A stretch of 64,000 nucleotides of DNA from Mycocentrospora acerina (GCA_022701365.1 JAKUHH010000184.1:682001-746000), one strand, 5' to 3'. Counted from the first letter of the stretch, positions 45,941-58,639 are shown. The notes: a model not told the origin generated them from the sequence alone. Translations and numbers: made by a program.

Positions 45941-48631
45941 TTAGATCCAAAGAATCGGGCTCTCGGAGCTTCTCGCGTTGAGTTCAAATTCCCAACTTTC
46001 CAGATTCTGAGCGACTGGCAAAGCATTGTCTGCATTCCACGGCAACCCTAGTACAGGATCAAGAGGGACTGCCGGAGGAGAATGCGCACCGTGGGAGCCA
46101 CCGGCCAAATTCTGGTATGGCATACGTTCGGCGACGTCGTGTGGGACGACACTTCGAATCACTTGCGCCCAGCTCCCGGCCGTATGTGAGGCAACAATTT
46201 GGCCTAGATTCTGCCAAGTCTCGATTACTTGTGACACTACGCCCATGATCTTCCTAAAATCCTCAAGGACACGCCTTGGGAACATCAGACCTTCAGCAAG
46301 ATCATGCAACATGGCGACAGCGTCGCGAAAACCTTCTGCGTAGACCTGAATCCGTGCTTGTAGTTTCAACGATGGTGCAGTGAGGTCTTGAACAAGAAGT
46401 GTGCAGATGGCCAACAGGGCACTTGAAAGACAAACTGACATGTGATGCCGAAAAGTCGAAGGTCCTTTTGCTTCGGTAGCATATATACGAATATGGGCAA
46501 TGGTATCGAGAGCTATATCGCCACAGAGACGCGCCGTGGTCGCGTCATATTGTAGCGACGTCATAGTTCGCTGGTATAAAAGAAGACGAAGATTGTTGAA
46601 ACTGGTATGAAGAAAAGTTCCTTGTTGCACATGGCTAAAATTCGGCACGTGTTGAGGAAGAGTGTCGCGGCAATACATCTCAATATCAGCGTCGACTTGT
46701 GCCAATTTCTTGCGATCCAGCCCCTCCTTCAAGGCCTGTGGACTGAAAATGAGATCCCAAACCGAGTCAGCAAAGTGCGACCAGTATACCATGCAGCCAA
46801 CAAACTCATTGAGTGGGCGTAACAGTTCAGAATTAGACATTGATCGCTGTTGGTATATTACCTTCAACACGGTCAGAAAACACTCAGACGTGGAAGGAAG
46901 ATGTAACAGGAAGCACTCACTTGATTGTAAAAGTCACCTGGGCGATATTCAACATCAAAGTCCGATTCGGGTATCGACTTTGGACGGCCGTAGGATACTG
47001 CAATTCGACGATCAGTGACGAAGATAGTCCAGAATATGCGCAGGTGCATGTAGCATCGGAAAGGATTTGCATCCGAGGGCGATGGTTGTCGATGTAGGCC
47101 AAATTGGAAGACAAGCCGGCTGGCAAGACCGATACTGTTGTATGCCAGGTTTGGCTTGTCTGCTAGAGTGAAGTAGATGGTCTGCCATTGTTAGTGAGAG
47201 CGGAGAAAGCCGTAGGAGGCAAAGATGCACACGCACCTGAAAGAGCAGAAATTGAAGCAAACTCAGGTCGCCTCGCCCAGCTAGAGATCGCTTCCCAGCA
47301 AGCTCATCGGCCATTTGAAACCACTGCCATCCAGGAATGCTGGTGTTGCTCTTGGAGGCAGGTGGTGCGACATGCAGCAAGATGTCGCAACAGGCGAAAA
47401 TGATGTAGTGAAGGGCTAGAAAGCACGTGTCGGCACGTTGGAGGTCTGGACTCGCTAGCATCTGCTCGCTGCGATGACGAAACTGTGCCTCGTCGATGCA
47501 TGGATGGAAGGGGTGAAAGTCGGCAAAGAAGACCTGCAGGTAGTTGTGGTAGTCTTGGGAGCTGGGGAAAGTCAGGGTGCGGCCAGCTATGCAGACAGCA
47601 GAGGGAGTAGCAGCGGACGTCGACGGACGCATCATGTCAGGCGACGAGAGGGCAAAGTTGGGCTGCATTCCCATGGACGCGAGGGCGGGGTGAATGGGGT
47701 CGAGGGCTGGCATGGCAAAGGCTGCGTCGCTGCTGTTTTCTTCCCTTTCTATGCTGCCGCTGGGCGTCATGGTCATGCCTCGCTCGTGTATGAGGGCCTC
47801 CATCATGGTCTCAATGCGGGCCATGCGGGCTTCCATGGACATGTTGAGCACGCTGACATCGCTGGCCCTGCGCTCGGTACTCTCGTGGCGTGGCAGCAGG
47901 CTTCTTCGCGGCGGCCCGTGGCCGTTGGAGAGAGACGGCAGCGGGGGCTGGACGGGAATGGAGACGGGGACGGGGCGGCTGAGGTTCTGCAGGGCTTCGG
48001 CAGCCGTCTGGTCCTCGGAATAGAAGCAGCGCTTTCCATTGTCGGTGCATCGCTGGCACGGGTTCTCGCCCGAGCACTGTCAGGGTCAGCGGTGGGCGGG
48101 AAGGCGCGACGAAGGGGACACACACCTTGAGCTTCGATCGCCTGCACGAGACACCTGCGTCGCCGTCAGTCACGTTTTCTGGGGGGAGTCGTGGAAATGA
48201 TCAAAGCCAGGGCCATGGTTTACAGGCATAGCCATGGCCACGGCAACAGCCATAGCCACAGCCATAGCCACGACCATGCTCATGACAGTAAACATGGCCA
48301 CCCCTTTGAGAAGCACAAGCCATCCATGGTCAGGTTTTCACGTCGCAGGAGGGCCATGCTGCTACGCTTCCGCCAGAGCCTCCCACACGACACGACACGA
48401 CGCCACTCGTCTGGCCGGTCCCTGACCATTGTGAAGACGTCCACAGGCCGCGAATAGCTTGCCCTTCCGGAACCATCGGAATGCCTGCTCGAGTTCCCCA
48501 GGGGCGTGCTTTGAGAATCACCGACGCGACGTACAAGCCTTGGTTGCATATTTCTGGCGCACCTTCTTGCGCTTCGGCGAAGAAGGCGAGTCGTCCTCAA
48601 TCCGGCTCAGAGACGACGCCTGATCGTTCAT
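45941..48631 (-). CDS. Zn2Cys6 fungal-type transcription factor
   Basis: Five exons (48631-48535, 48154-48126, 48076-47237, 47181-46921, 46861-45941) give 715 residues. The binuclear zinc cluster is split over three exons: Cys33, 36, 43, 49, 52 and 59 (ACVSCRRSKLKC, then CQRCTDNGKRC), preceded by basic residues (KRKKVRQKY). A linker with a short predicted dimerisation helix follows (MSMEARMARIETMMEALI). The fungal-specific factor domain starts near FFADFHPFHPCIDEAQF and includes SIGLASRLVFQFGLHR and FWTIFVTDRRIAVSYGRP. Nuclear regulator of unknown targets. The amidase gene ends 225 bp upstream on the same strand, so the two may be functionally linked. Intron 1 is long (380 bp) with a GCCATA-type repeat. 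Confidence 0.9.
48229..48295. repeat. GCCATA/GCCACG hexamer repeat in an intron
   Basis: Impure hexanucleotide run (CATAGCCATGGCCACGGCAA and related) inside intron 1 of the Zn2Cys6 gene. Confidence 0.75.
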
Positions 48632-48855
48632 GATGCGGTGAGGTGGATGGGTGGATGGAGACTAAAGTTTCCGAACAGCATCCCGGGGGACTGCGCTAGT
48701 CGATCGCGCTTGCCACATCCTCACGTCACATCACCTCGCGTCTTATCGCATCGCATCGCATCGCCTTGCCTTGCCCTGCCTTGTCTTGCTTTGCTACAAT
48801 ACCACCCTACACAACGTGACTTTGCACATCAGGACACTATACGTAGAAACATACT

Positions 48856-50792
48856 TTACTTCTCAATCAACCCCCCAACATACTCTGCCACAGCCAGCAT
48901 CTTCTCCTCCTGCAACCTCCTCCCCACAATCTGCAGTCCAACATGTGCCCCATCATAAATCTCCGCATCATCTGGCATCAAGTTAGCCACACTTGTCAAC
49001 AGCATCTCTAACAAATATGGCACTCACAATCCTCGTGTATCTCCTTGTCCGTCTGATCAACTGGCGTATATCCCTCATCCTCCACATCAATCCTCTTGTC
49101 AACATTGGTAACGGGCACAACTACGCTTGTATAGTCCAGCGCATTAACCCACGTCGAGTATCCATAGTACTTGTACTTTCCTTGTCTGGCAGCCGGCCAC
49201 GGTGCAAGTGGACAGATAAGGGCGTCGACTGGCCGTCCTGTCCCCGTCGACTCGGAGGTGCTGGTCCAGTAGTCCAAGTACTCCTTCTTCAGTCTCCGTA
49301 GTTCGACATTCGTCGCTGCAATCTCACTCCCTGTAAACTCCTTGGGAATGGATGCATAAAACGATATCTGGTCTGCCATGGGCTCCCCAGACAGAGCAAA
49401 CGCGCCGCGCACATCGTTGCCGCCGTCAAAGGTCCAGGATTTGAACCCAGTGTCGAGAATGTGTTTATGAGAGGGGCCCTTCCAGGGGACTACAGTATGG
49501 CCTGCAGATCGAAGGGCGTCAACGACTATACTCATTGCGCGGCGGATGGGCGGTGTGGGATTAACAATGCCGTCTGACTCGATGAGTCCAAAGCATAGCT
49601 TCTCGCTGGATGTAGTGAGTTGGAGAATCTCTTGATGGTGCTCCTCACGCCAGGGAATCTCGTGCACCAGCGGGTCGTGCAGCCATGGGTCCTGCGAGAG
49701 AAGGGCTTTTGTAGCGAGGCGGAGGGATGCAGCATTTGTTGCAAGCGGGCCTACGACGGAGAGGATGCTGTTTTGCCCGTCCATGGAATTGGCCATGCCT
49801 TCGTAGGGTAGACGGCCCGTCGAGGCGCGTAATCCATATAGTCCGTTGAATGCGGCGGGGATACGAATAGAACCGCCAATATCAGTACCAAAGCCAAGAG
49901 GTGCTGTAGTGTGTTAATAGAGCAGTCTTGTAGTTGTTGCGGAGAGTCAAGGGGGGAACAAACATCCGCGAATCCCAATCAACGCCCCTTCACCCCCCGA
50001 GCTCCCCCCGCTAGTCAGATGCCTGTTCTTTGGATTCAACGTATATCCGATGATGTTATTCGCTGTCTCGCCCATCATAAGGGTATGTGGAACACTCGTC
50101 TTGCAGTACAACACTGCACCTGCCTTTCTCAACTCTCTCACCATCTCGCTCTCAAACACCTTTTCCTTGCCCGTGCCCTGCTTGCCTTCAAACGTGTTGA
50201 TCCAGCCCACGTAGCCCATTGTCGTCTCCACGCCCTTGACATGGAACTGGTCTTTTAGTGAAACCGGCACGCCGTGGAGGGGTCCAATAGGTGTTTTGTG
50301 CTGAGCAAAGTACGCGTCGAGGTTCTTTGCATCCTGGATGGCTGCATCGAAGAAGATTTCGTGCAAACAGTGTAGCTATGTTTAGTGTTAGTTTGTTGCA
50401 TGCTCATCTCACTTTTTTTTTGGATGTGAGAAGAATTAGTAAATGAATGAATGAATACGTGAATGAATAAAAGGGGAGAAGAAACACAGAATAAAAACTA
50501 AATGAACAGAGAATTATATCAATACCAACTGATGTGCCAGACTCGCCCGGTGGCAAAAGGCCCTAACCACCGTCTCAGCACTCCATTGCCCCGTCGTCGT
50601 CTTAGCTGCAATCTGGTCTGCGCTAGACTCTGTAATCTCCAGCTCTTGGTGGGATAGAAATTGTCTTATGTAGTCGGTGACATCCACTTGCTGGTCTACT
50701 GAAGGGGGGTTGGGAATCAGCCATTCCTGGGGAATGGCCGAGAGTATCGAGTCGCGCTTTTGGGCTGCGAGGGACTCCCAGGATGGTGCCAT
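48856..50792 (-). CDS. Amidase, acetamidase (AmdS) type
   Basis: Exons 50792-50526, 50375-49964, 49903-49028 and 48971-48856 give 556 residues, the usual size of fungal AmdS-like enzymes. The amidase-signature catalytic triad is intact: Lys130 (VSLKD), cis-Ser214 in GGSSGGEGAL, and nucleophile Ser238 in GTDIGGSIRIPAAF, 24 residues apart as in the family. It hydrolyses amides to acid plus ammonia in the cytosol; fungal relatives act on acetamide or other simple amides, and the real substrate is unknown. The donor at intron 2 (GTTTGT) is unusual but restores the conserved RGSPLGFGTDIGGS reading. Flanked by a Zn2Cys6 factor 225 bp away on the same strand. Confidence 0.92.
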
Positions 50793-51568
50793 GATTGGAT
50801 TTGGGGGGTGGGAGTGAGAGAGTAGAAGTAAGAAAGTGATAGTGATAGTGAGAGTGGGGATGACACTGTCAAGGGAATGTCACAAATGGATTCTTAACCA
50901 AACAAAGGCTTGGGTGGTGTTGGATTTCAGATAGGTGAGATGATAGGTGCAAACTCTATCGAGTGAATATTCCGACGACTAGATATTCCTTATCCAACTG
51001 AGACAATGTCAAAGGGTATTTGAAACATGACGACTGTCACATAGCCACACTGACGTGAACAAGAGGAGCAATGCGGGGCGAGGAGAGCGGGGCGGATATA
51101 GTGCGGAAATATGACCAGTGCTAATTCCGCGCATCGACTTCCTCTGATCTATTCACAGACAGGTTTGACGGGACAGTAGAGATCAATGCCGTGATTTAAA
51201 TTGTACAGATATCGTGCCACTTTTCATGCTAGGAATAAAAGTTACTCAAAAGACGTGAGTAATGGAGAAAAAGAGAAAAAAAGAAAAAGACGCGCATGCG
51301 CCCCTCTAGCTACATAGGTATCAATATGCGTAAAACGTAAGCTCGAAAATCAAAACATTTTAAAACACACAAGAAAACTAGACACAGCACCATGTCATAT
51401 CGAACTGTGCAGGAGAGAAGAGCTCTAGACAACAGGTCGAAAGTCGCGGATGAAGCGTATATAGTAGTCTATCAGTAAACTCGTGGTATCATGGCGTTGA
51501 AACAGAAATAAGCAACCAGGGTTGAACGAGGGTAGGTCGAAAGTTTGACACCAAACCAACGTATAAGA
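50793..51568. other. Intergenic region (amidase promoter)
   Basis: 776 bp upstream of the amidase gene and downstream of the Ysc84-like gene. A/T-rich, with GA/GT repeat-like stretches directly before the amidase ATG. No gene seen. Confidence 0.5.
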
Positions 51569-52949
51569 TCAGATTGTCTCAACATAATTGCTGTCCATGG
51601 TTAGCTAATGTTTGTCATGGCAATGTGCAAAAAACATACCTGGGGAAGATTCCCTCTCTATCGCCGATTCTACCGGTCCACCAGTCTGCCTCGCTATCCG
51701 TCTTCTTCAGGATGGTGATGACGTCTCCCTTTTTGAAGCCCAAATCGCCCGCTTGATCAGGTTCAAAGGTGAATTTCGCAATGGCCTGATCGTTGCCCAT
51801 GCTAGCCTTCTTCTGGCCAAACACGGGCTTTGGCGCTGTAGGTCGTCCCGGCTTCGCGCGGTCGCTGTACGAGTAGTCATCGCTGCCGCCGCCAAATGTC
51901 GAAGCACGATCTCGTCCGGTGCGTTGTTCTAAACTATCAAAAGTTTCGGTGGGGTTTGCGCGGGTGGAGAAGGAGCGGTTGATGCCTCCCCCTGTGTTTG
52001 GCTGCCGATCGTAGACGTCGTCGGCCCAGGTGGAGGAGCGTTGGGGGCGGTCGCGGAACTGATAATCGTCGTCTGGATGGCTCGCGGAGCTTCCTGTGCG
52101 ATCGCGTCGCACGCCCTCACCAAACGCCGCGCCCTGGCGACCTTGCCATACAACGTTGTCGTGCGACTCGTCGTAGACGGGGATGTCGTTGTACATTTGG
52201 TCGTTCTGGACATTGGCGCCGGCGACGCCGGAGAAGACGCGCGAGTTGAGCACGCGGAGGAGCGGCTCTGCGGCTGGCGGCGGGGGGACCTGGCCGCTGA
52301 GGAGCTCGCGGGCGGTCCAGCGGCGGCCGTACAGCTTCTCGTTTGCGTCTCGGCGCTCGATAATGCCGCTGCCCTCGAGACTGACGCCGGCGAATAGGCC
52401 CTTGGTCTTGCTGTAGCTAAAGATGCCGGCCACGCTCCTCAGGCTGGCGGCGCCGGCAGCTTCGGCATTGCGGCCAACGGGGCCAGCAGCAATGGAGACA
52501 TTGCCTCCCAGGGTGAGGGAGCCGGCCTGGGCAAACGTCTTGACGGCTGAGGCGTCGTTGAGGATGAAGACAAAGTCGGTCAGCTCGAAGCCAATCTGAC
52601 CGCCGAAGCCGCCGCCGATAGTGCCAATGGCCGAGGGGGCCGACCACGAACCGTCGGCCAGACGGGCGACGACAATGCCGGAGCCAAAGCGGGCGGTGCC
52701 GAGGAAGCCGGCCTTGAAGACGGTGAGGATGGCGAGGCCTTTTGCGTTGGCGAGGACCGAGGGCGGGATAATTTTGTCGGGGCCAAACGACTGTCGCGGG
52801 TCGACAAACGAGGCCAGGATTTTGCCCGTCTTCCTGCACTCACCTGTGGGGCCGGGCGGTCAGCGACGACGTCACACACGACACGGCGAGGGAGAGGCCG
52901 ACTTACTCCTCATGGACGAGGGCAGCGGGTTGTTGAGGCCGAGACCCAT
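51569..52949 (-). CDS. Ysc84/Lsb3-type SH3 protein (actin patch)
   Basis: Exons 52949-52907, 52843-51640 and 51590-51569 give 422 residues. The N-terminal Ysc84 (SYLF) lipid- and actin-binding domain runs about 1-220: MGLNNP-like start, SECRKTGKILASFVDP, IPPSVLANAKGLAILTVFKA, and FGGQIGFELTDFVFILND. A disordered Arg/Asp/Ser-rich middle follows, then a C-terminal SH3 domain (about 365-422): AIAKFTFEPDQAGDLGFKKG, DWWTGRIGDREGIFP, with the last exon of only 22 nt completing SNYVETI. Without that exon the SH3 would lack its final strand. Role by homology: cortical actin patch assembly and endocytosis, binding Las17/WASP-type proteins. An alternative reading through the last intron gives a wrong end (YVFCTLP). 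Confidence 0.92.
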
Positions 52950-53637
52950 GGTGGAAGCTGCGCGGGGGGGAGAGGGCGAGGGTAGGGGCGTGGGAAGGTG
53001 GCAGGAGGGGAGGTGTGCGCGCGAGGAAGCAGCGGGACAGGTGCAAGTGCATATGCTGGCGAGGGCGCTGGTTGCTTGCGGTGGTGCTTCTCTATGTATG
53101 TACAAGGCCGTGCAGACGTCGGCGGCGGCGGGGGAGCTGGGCACGAGGCGCTAGCTCCACGCCTCGATGCACGCATCCACTCATGCACCCATGCGTGCGT
53201 GACAAAGGTGGCTGTGCAGACACACGGACGCGTCAACTCGCCTCTTGTGGTCAATGCACGAGTGAGTGAGTGGGCGAGTGAGTGGGTGAGTGAGCAAGTG
53301 GGTGAGTGAGCAGGTGGTTGATTGAGCGGGTGAGTGAGTGTGTGATTGAATGGGCGAGTGAATGAGTAAGCGAACGGGTTGGTGAATAGAACAGTGAGTG
53401 AGTGGGTGAATGACTAAGCGGGCGAGAGACTGTCCATGACTAAGCAACGGCGTGCTCTTCGTCCGCCACACGTGACGCTCCGAGCAAGCCAGCCCAAGCG
53501 CTCCCGCACTCCCGGCCGCCACCTTCGTCCGTCCTCGTCGCGCCACCATGTCCGCGTGCACGTGATGTTCCCCGCATTCCCCCAAAGCAGCCCTGCATGC
53601 ATGCCTACATGAATACCCTCTCTTCCCCCCAAACGAC
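52950..53637. other. Divergent intergenic region (Ysc84-like / Zn2Cys6 factor)
   Basis: 688 bp between divergent start codons. The centre is occupied by the GAGT-type repeat listed separately. Long open frames on the minus strand here result from that repeat and are not genes. Confidence 0.55.
53259..53432. repeat. Degenerate GAGT/GGGT tetranucleotide repeat
   Basis: About 170 bp of GTGAGTGAGTGGGCGAGTGA-like sequence with frequent single changes, in the divergent promoter region. Confidence 0.85.
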
Positions 53638-55894
53638 ATGGCCGACGCAAACGACCAGCGTGGAACAAAGCGTGCTCGCCATGCTTGTCTCAACTGTCGC
53701 CGCAAGAAGACCAGGTGCTCGGGCGAGCGCCCCGTTTGCGCCTTCTGTTTTCGCATGCACCAGGAATGTGTCTACGATGCCGGCCCAAACACCCAGTACC
53801 CTCTGGTGCGTCTGGCCATGACAGCTGCAGCTTCGCTCGCAGCCTCACACACACACCCATGCTGATACTGCGCTGACTAGGGCCAGCCATATGAAGGTGA
53901 TCTCGCTGCTCGCGTAGCCTGGCTTGAAGCAAAACTGGGAGCTGTAGATTGGAACAGCCCAGAGTGAGCCAACACCCTCTGACCACCACGTCTTGCCCCA
54001 AAATGTCCTAATTTCCCAACACAACTGACCATGCCCGTTTTTCTAACAGAAACTTACCACCATTCGACCAGCCCTTGGTGGATGGGCCAAGATCAGAAGG
54101 CCATTCACAGGATCTTGACATGGCTGCGTGAGTTTGTCTTCAACAGTGCCATGTATACTTCCTACATCTTCCCAGTCGCTGACTAAATGCGCCATAGCGA
54201 CTTCTGCTGCCTGCCTGATATGGACACCCTTCGATCAGCTACTGATGTTTTCTTTCGTCTTGTTCAGAATCACCCCTATTCGTACTTTGCAGAGCTCGAC
54301 TTTCGCCAAAAGCTTGAAGAGCAGTGTTTACCATCCTATCTCCTCTTTTCGTTCCTGGCCGTTGTAGCCAGGTACTCCGACGATCCTTACTTTAAAGGCC
54401 AAAACGAGCTGGCATCAGAGCGCTTCTCTCGCACAGCATGGTCCCAAATCTCAGACTTCATCTTCTCCAGCGACGGCCAAGCCGACCTCCAAACAGTACA
54501 AGCAACCAACATGCTAGCCACAAACGACTTTCTTTGTGAGCTACCTGTATGTCTCTTCTTGCCGCTACTACAACTAACATAGCTTAGGCGGCCGACACCG
54601 CGCTGCTTCAGTCAAAATAGGACTGTGCACGCGTCTTGCCCAAACCCTTCGACTTGGTGAGCAAACAGAGTATGAAAAGTGGTCTGATGAAAAGCAAGCT
54701 GAAAGTCGCATGACCTTTTGGTCCGTCTATCTTCTCGACAAGCTCGTCTCATGTGGCCGGGACCGCCCCCCCACCATACTCGACGCCGACTGTACTGTTT
54801 TCCTTCCCACAATGAACAAACGCTCCCCAATCACTCAAATCACTCTCCTTGCTCTCACTCAGCCGATGGAGAACTCTCAGGTGCTCCAGTTGGACAACTT
54901 TGCCCTGGTAGCCTTTATGGCCTCGGTCTTGGGACAAACGATAAGGTTCAGTCTCCAGAGAGGATCAAGCTCTTCCTATCCTCCATGGGATTCTCGGAGC
55001 GAATTTGCAAGAATATATGGTACTCTCTTGAGCTTTGAAACCTTTTCCAATTCCTCACCTGACGCCTTCGATGCTCATACTGCATTTGATAATTCTTCAG
55101 CCAGGAAGCCTGACTTTGTCAACTCCAGCCACTTTGTATTCGCGCACGTCATGTACCACTTCAATCAGTGCATCTTGCATCATCCTTTCCTGCTCAAGTT
55201 TCGATTAAAATCTTTACAGACGCGGGTACCCCCTACTTTTCTCAGAGAGGCCATTCGTCGGAACAAAGAACATGCGGATCGCATAATTTCAATTCTTCAA
55301 TTTGTTCAAACTGAACATCTTCCAATGACCACATTTTACGGCTTTTGCGCCCTCGTCTCTGGTGTCATACAGCGACTTCATAGCGCAACAACCGCACAAA
55401 GTTACTCCAGCGGAAAAGACGATTCCTTTCAGGCATGTTTGAAAATCCTTGACCGAGCCCCACGTCAGTTTGTTCACTGCAGAAGAATGGTAGGAAACAC
55501 CCCAAGTCTTACTATCCCCGACCAGTTCCATCTACGTTTGACTTACGGCGGCTTTTAGTCAACTGTGCTTCGGACATTACATCCCAGCTCTACGTACGCA
55601 GATGCACTTGTTTCTCCATATCTATCTCCAGAGTATCTCCGCACCCAAAACGACGATATAAACGAGCTTTTGTGGAATACCTTCGATTACGGCTGGCTTT
55701 GTGATTCCAAACGGCCGCTTGAAGTAGAAGAACCCTCAGTCCCAGGGCCTGACTTGTACTCGAACTATGATGAAGTCCAGCTACCAGGGTCGAATGTGGT
55801 CCTCGATCTTGAAGACTGGGATTGTTTGTTACACATCGGAGCGGGTGGGTCGCTGCCTGATGGTTATACAAGCGCGCTGTCCCATCATCTTTGA
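53638..55894 (+). CDS. Zn2Cys6 fungal-type transcription factor
   Basis: Six exons (53638-53805, 53881-53963, 54050-54127, 54198-54535, 54588-55489, 55559-55894) give 634 residues. The zinc cluster sits at the N-terminus with Cys17, 20, 27, 34, 37 and 44 (ACLNCRRKKTRC, then CAFCFRMHQEC). A short linker with coiled-coil potential follows (DLAARVAWLEAKLGAV). The fungal-specific factor domain includes FFRLVQNHPYSYFAELDF, CGRHRAASVKIGLCTRLAQ and the downstream FWSVYLLDKLVSCGRDRP. The last intron removes an in-frame stop and restores a coherent acidic C-terminus (DDINELLWNTFDYGWL) that could be an activation region. Targets unknown; the aldehyde dehydrogenase gene 0.87 kb downstream, same strand, is a candidate. 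Confidence 0.9.
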
Positions 55895-56761
55895 TGATCT
55901 GAGCGTTGAAAACAACGGAGCATTTTTTCCAGGTGAAGTCAAAGATGAGACCTATTTCGTCTCTAACGATGCCGCACAACACGATTGTGTTCGCTGTTCG
56001 AATTGGAGTTTTCTCGCAATTAATGGGTGACCCGGTAAGGCTAATAATCCTCCAAGAGTTCGGCTCCTGTTATTAAAAAGTTCCTTGGTACGACATCTGA
56101 CCTATACGCTCATATTTTGTTGCTGATACCAAACAGGAATCGTCCATGATTGTCTTCTGGCCTTAGTCGTTCATGTCCCTTTTCCCTCAAAACTAAGAAG
56201 GTATCTGCATGTCTATGATTTTGAGTATGAGATTGGAAAGACTTCTGCATTGCGCGTATCACGACGCTGGTAAATGGGATCCACGCGCAAATAACTTGAT
56301 AACGTGAAGATATTGGTCTGATGTACGAGAACTTCAATACTATAATAAGGATATTGGATGCACATACAGAGTAGAATCCAAATAACTGTCCAGCCAAATC
56401 GAGTCAATCTACTGCATAAAGTTCCTACACAGCCAAACAGATGCTAGTGCATGTCCCCCGCTCTCTGCTCATGACTGCGCCCCACAGCTTGATGAAAGGT
56501 TTATGCATTCAGCTTTCGTGAAAGTAAAAAGTAATTAGCTGCAGCTGATCCACAGTCCCCGCATTCTTGTCACACCTCCCCATATGGGTAGCTCCGTACC
56601 CCCGCACCCTCGGGTCTCAAAATCTAACATCATCGGCGTCCAGGGTACATTGCTTGCATAAAAGGCAGAGGTTGCAGCTTCGAGTCAACATTCTTCAGTT
56701 GCTCGTCTTCCACATTCAAACCATACATTTCAACCATCACCCAAGCCTCATCTCAACCATC
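55895..56761. other. Intergenic region (aldehyde dehydrogenase promoter)
   Basis: 867 bp between the Zn2Cys6 factor and the aldehyde dehydrogenase, both plus strand. No gene seen; CA-rich leader next to the dehydrogenase ATG. Confidence 0.5.
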
Positions 56762-58639
56762 ATGGCGACCCTTGACTGGACCACCTTCCGCAACATCATA
56801 AATGGCGAGCTTAAATCCACAAAAGAAACGCGGCACAGCATCAATCCCGCAACAGGAGAAGCAGGTCCAGAAGTTCCAGTCTCCACCCAAGAAGACGTTG
56901 ACCGCGCCTGTGACTCTGCACTCGCCGCCTTCAAAACATGGTCTCAAGTATCATGGGCGGAGCGTCGCAAGGCCATTGAGGCCTTTGCTAATGCATTAGA
57001 GGAGGAGAAGGAGGAATTCATCCAAATGCTGACCAAGGAGCAGGGAAAGCCTGTATGTAACGTCACATATGTCCAATTTATAGTCCGAGGGGGGGAGGGG
57101 GGGTTTAATTTCTCTTGCTAACTTTGATGAAATAGTTACAATTTGCTCGTGTGGAAATCGACATGTCGGTTCACTGGATTCGCACAATGGTGAAGCTGGA
57201 GATTCCCGAGGATGGATTTACAGAGGGCGACAAGCAGGTTGTCGTGCGTTATACACCGCTTGGAGTTGCCGTAGGAATTATCCCCTGGAACTATCCTATC
57301 CTGATTGCTGTTGGAAAGATCACGCCGGCTCTGCTCACGGGCAATACTATGATTGTAAAACCTTCGCCCTTTACCCCAGCAGGCGACTTGAAACTCGTTG
57401 AGCTAGCCCAGAGATTTTTCCCGCCAGGTGTTCTTCAATGTCTTTCTGGTGACGACAACCTCGGTCCTTGGATGACATCCCACCCAGTTCCCGCAAAGAT
57501 TAGTTTTACAGGTTCGACATTTACGGGAAAGAAGGTGATGGAGTCTGCGAGTAAGACACTGAAGCGCGTCACTCTTGAATTGTAAGTTGCAGGACCTATT
57601 ATTTCATGTTTGTAAAATTGAACGAAGAAGAAGAAGCTAATATTGTAAAAATTAGGGGCGGCAACGACCCTGCTCTAGTATTTGACGATGTAGACATTGA
57701 TGATGTTGCCTCAAAAGTGGCCACATTCGCCTTTCTCAACTCCGGACAGGTCAGTCACTCATTCGATACCACCTTTAATATGTATATTTTCTGTGCTCAC
57801 ATTTCTCAGATCTGTCTGGCACTAAAGCGCGTCTTTGTGCAAGAGTCCATCGCTGACAAGTTCCTCCCCGCACTTGTCAAAGCCACCGAAGCACTCAAGG
57901 TATATTTAAAAAAAGCCATCTACTCACTGATAGTCTCCTTCCAAAACGAATCTCTAGTCCTAACCCAACCCTTCTAGGTCGGTCCCGGCGACCAACCCAA
58001 CGTCTTCCTCGGGCCCATCCAAAACTCGATGCAATACGACCGCGTCAAAGGCTTCTTTTCTGAAATTGCTTCGTCGAACCAAAAAGTCGCCGTTGGAGGC
58101 TCTGTTCCTTCGGGACCAGGCTACTTTATCACGCCGACCATTATTGACAAACCGTCGGAAACGTCTCGAATTGTTGTTGAAGAACCATTTGGTATGTATT
58201 GAGTTTCTCTCTCCATCCATCTATTCAAATCTCGCTCTTAAAAATCACCTTTTCTTATAGCTCGACAACATGATCCCCTAGTCTCATTTATACTTGAATA
58301 TTTATTTCTCAAATGTCCAATTTGATTAATAATAACAAAAAAAAACCATCAGGCCCCATTATACCGTACCTAACCTTCACCGACGAGGCCGACGCAATCG
58401 CCAAAGCCAACAATACAAAAATGGGTCTTGGTGCCTCCGTGTGGAGTGCCGATATTGAGCGGGGGAATCGAGTGGCGCGGCGCATTGAAGCAGGCACTGT
58501 GTGGGTGAATACCCACTTTGAGCTAGACCCTAGGGTGTCGTTTGCAGGCCACAAGGAAAGTGGGATTGGCTCCGAGTGGGGGGTTGGCGGGCTCAAGTCG
58601 TATTGTAATGTTCAGACGCTGTTTTTGAAAAAGGCATAG
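56762..58639 (+). CDS. NAD(P)-dependent aldehyde dehydrogenase
   Basis: Six exons (56762-57052, 57136-57581, 57656-57749, 57810-57899, 57978-58191, 58353-58639) give 473 residues. Family motifs are in order: GIIPWNYP, the NAD-binding FTGSTFTGKKVM, the general base Glu245 in LELGGND, and the nucleophile Cys279 in SGQICLALKRV. The Glu-Cys spacing of 34 residues is as in other members. Conserved ends EEPFGPIIP and GHKESGIGSEWG are present. Oxidises an aldehyde to its acid; substrate not determinable. No targeting signal is visible, so probably cytosolic. A Zn2Cys6 factor lies immediately upstream on the same strand. A 21-bp tandem repeat starts 4 bp after the stop codon. Confidence 0.93.

Noticed and set aside
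53181..53756. 191-codon minus-strand open frame
   Set aside because: Runs through the GAGT repeat, which lacks stop codons in this frame, and overlaps the first exon of the Zn2Cys6 gene on the other strand.
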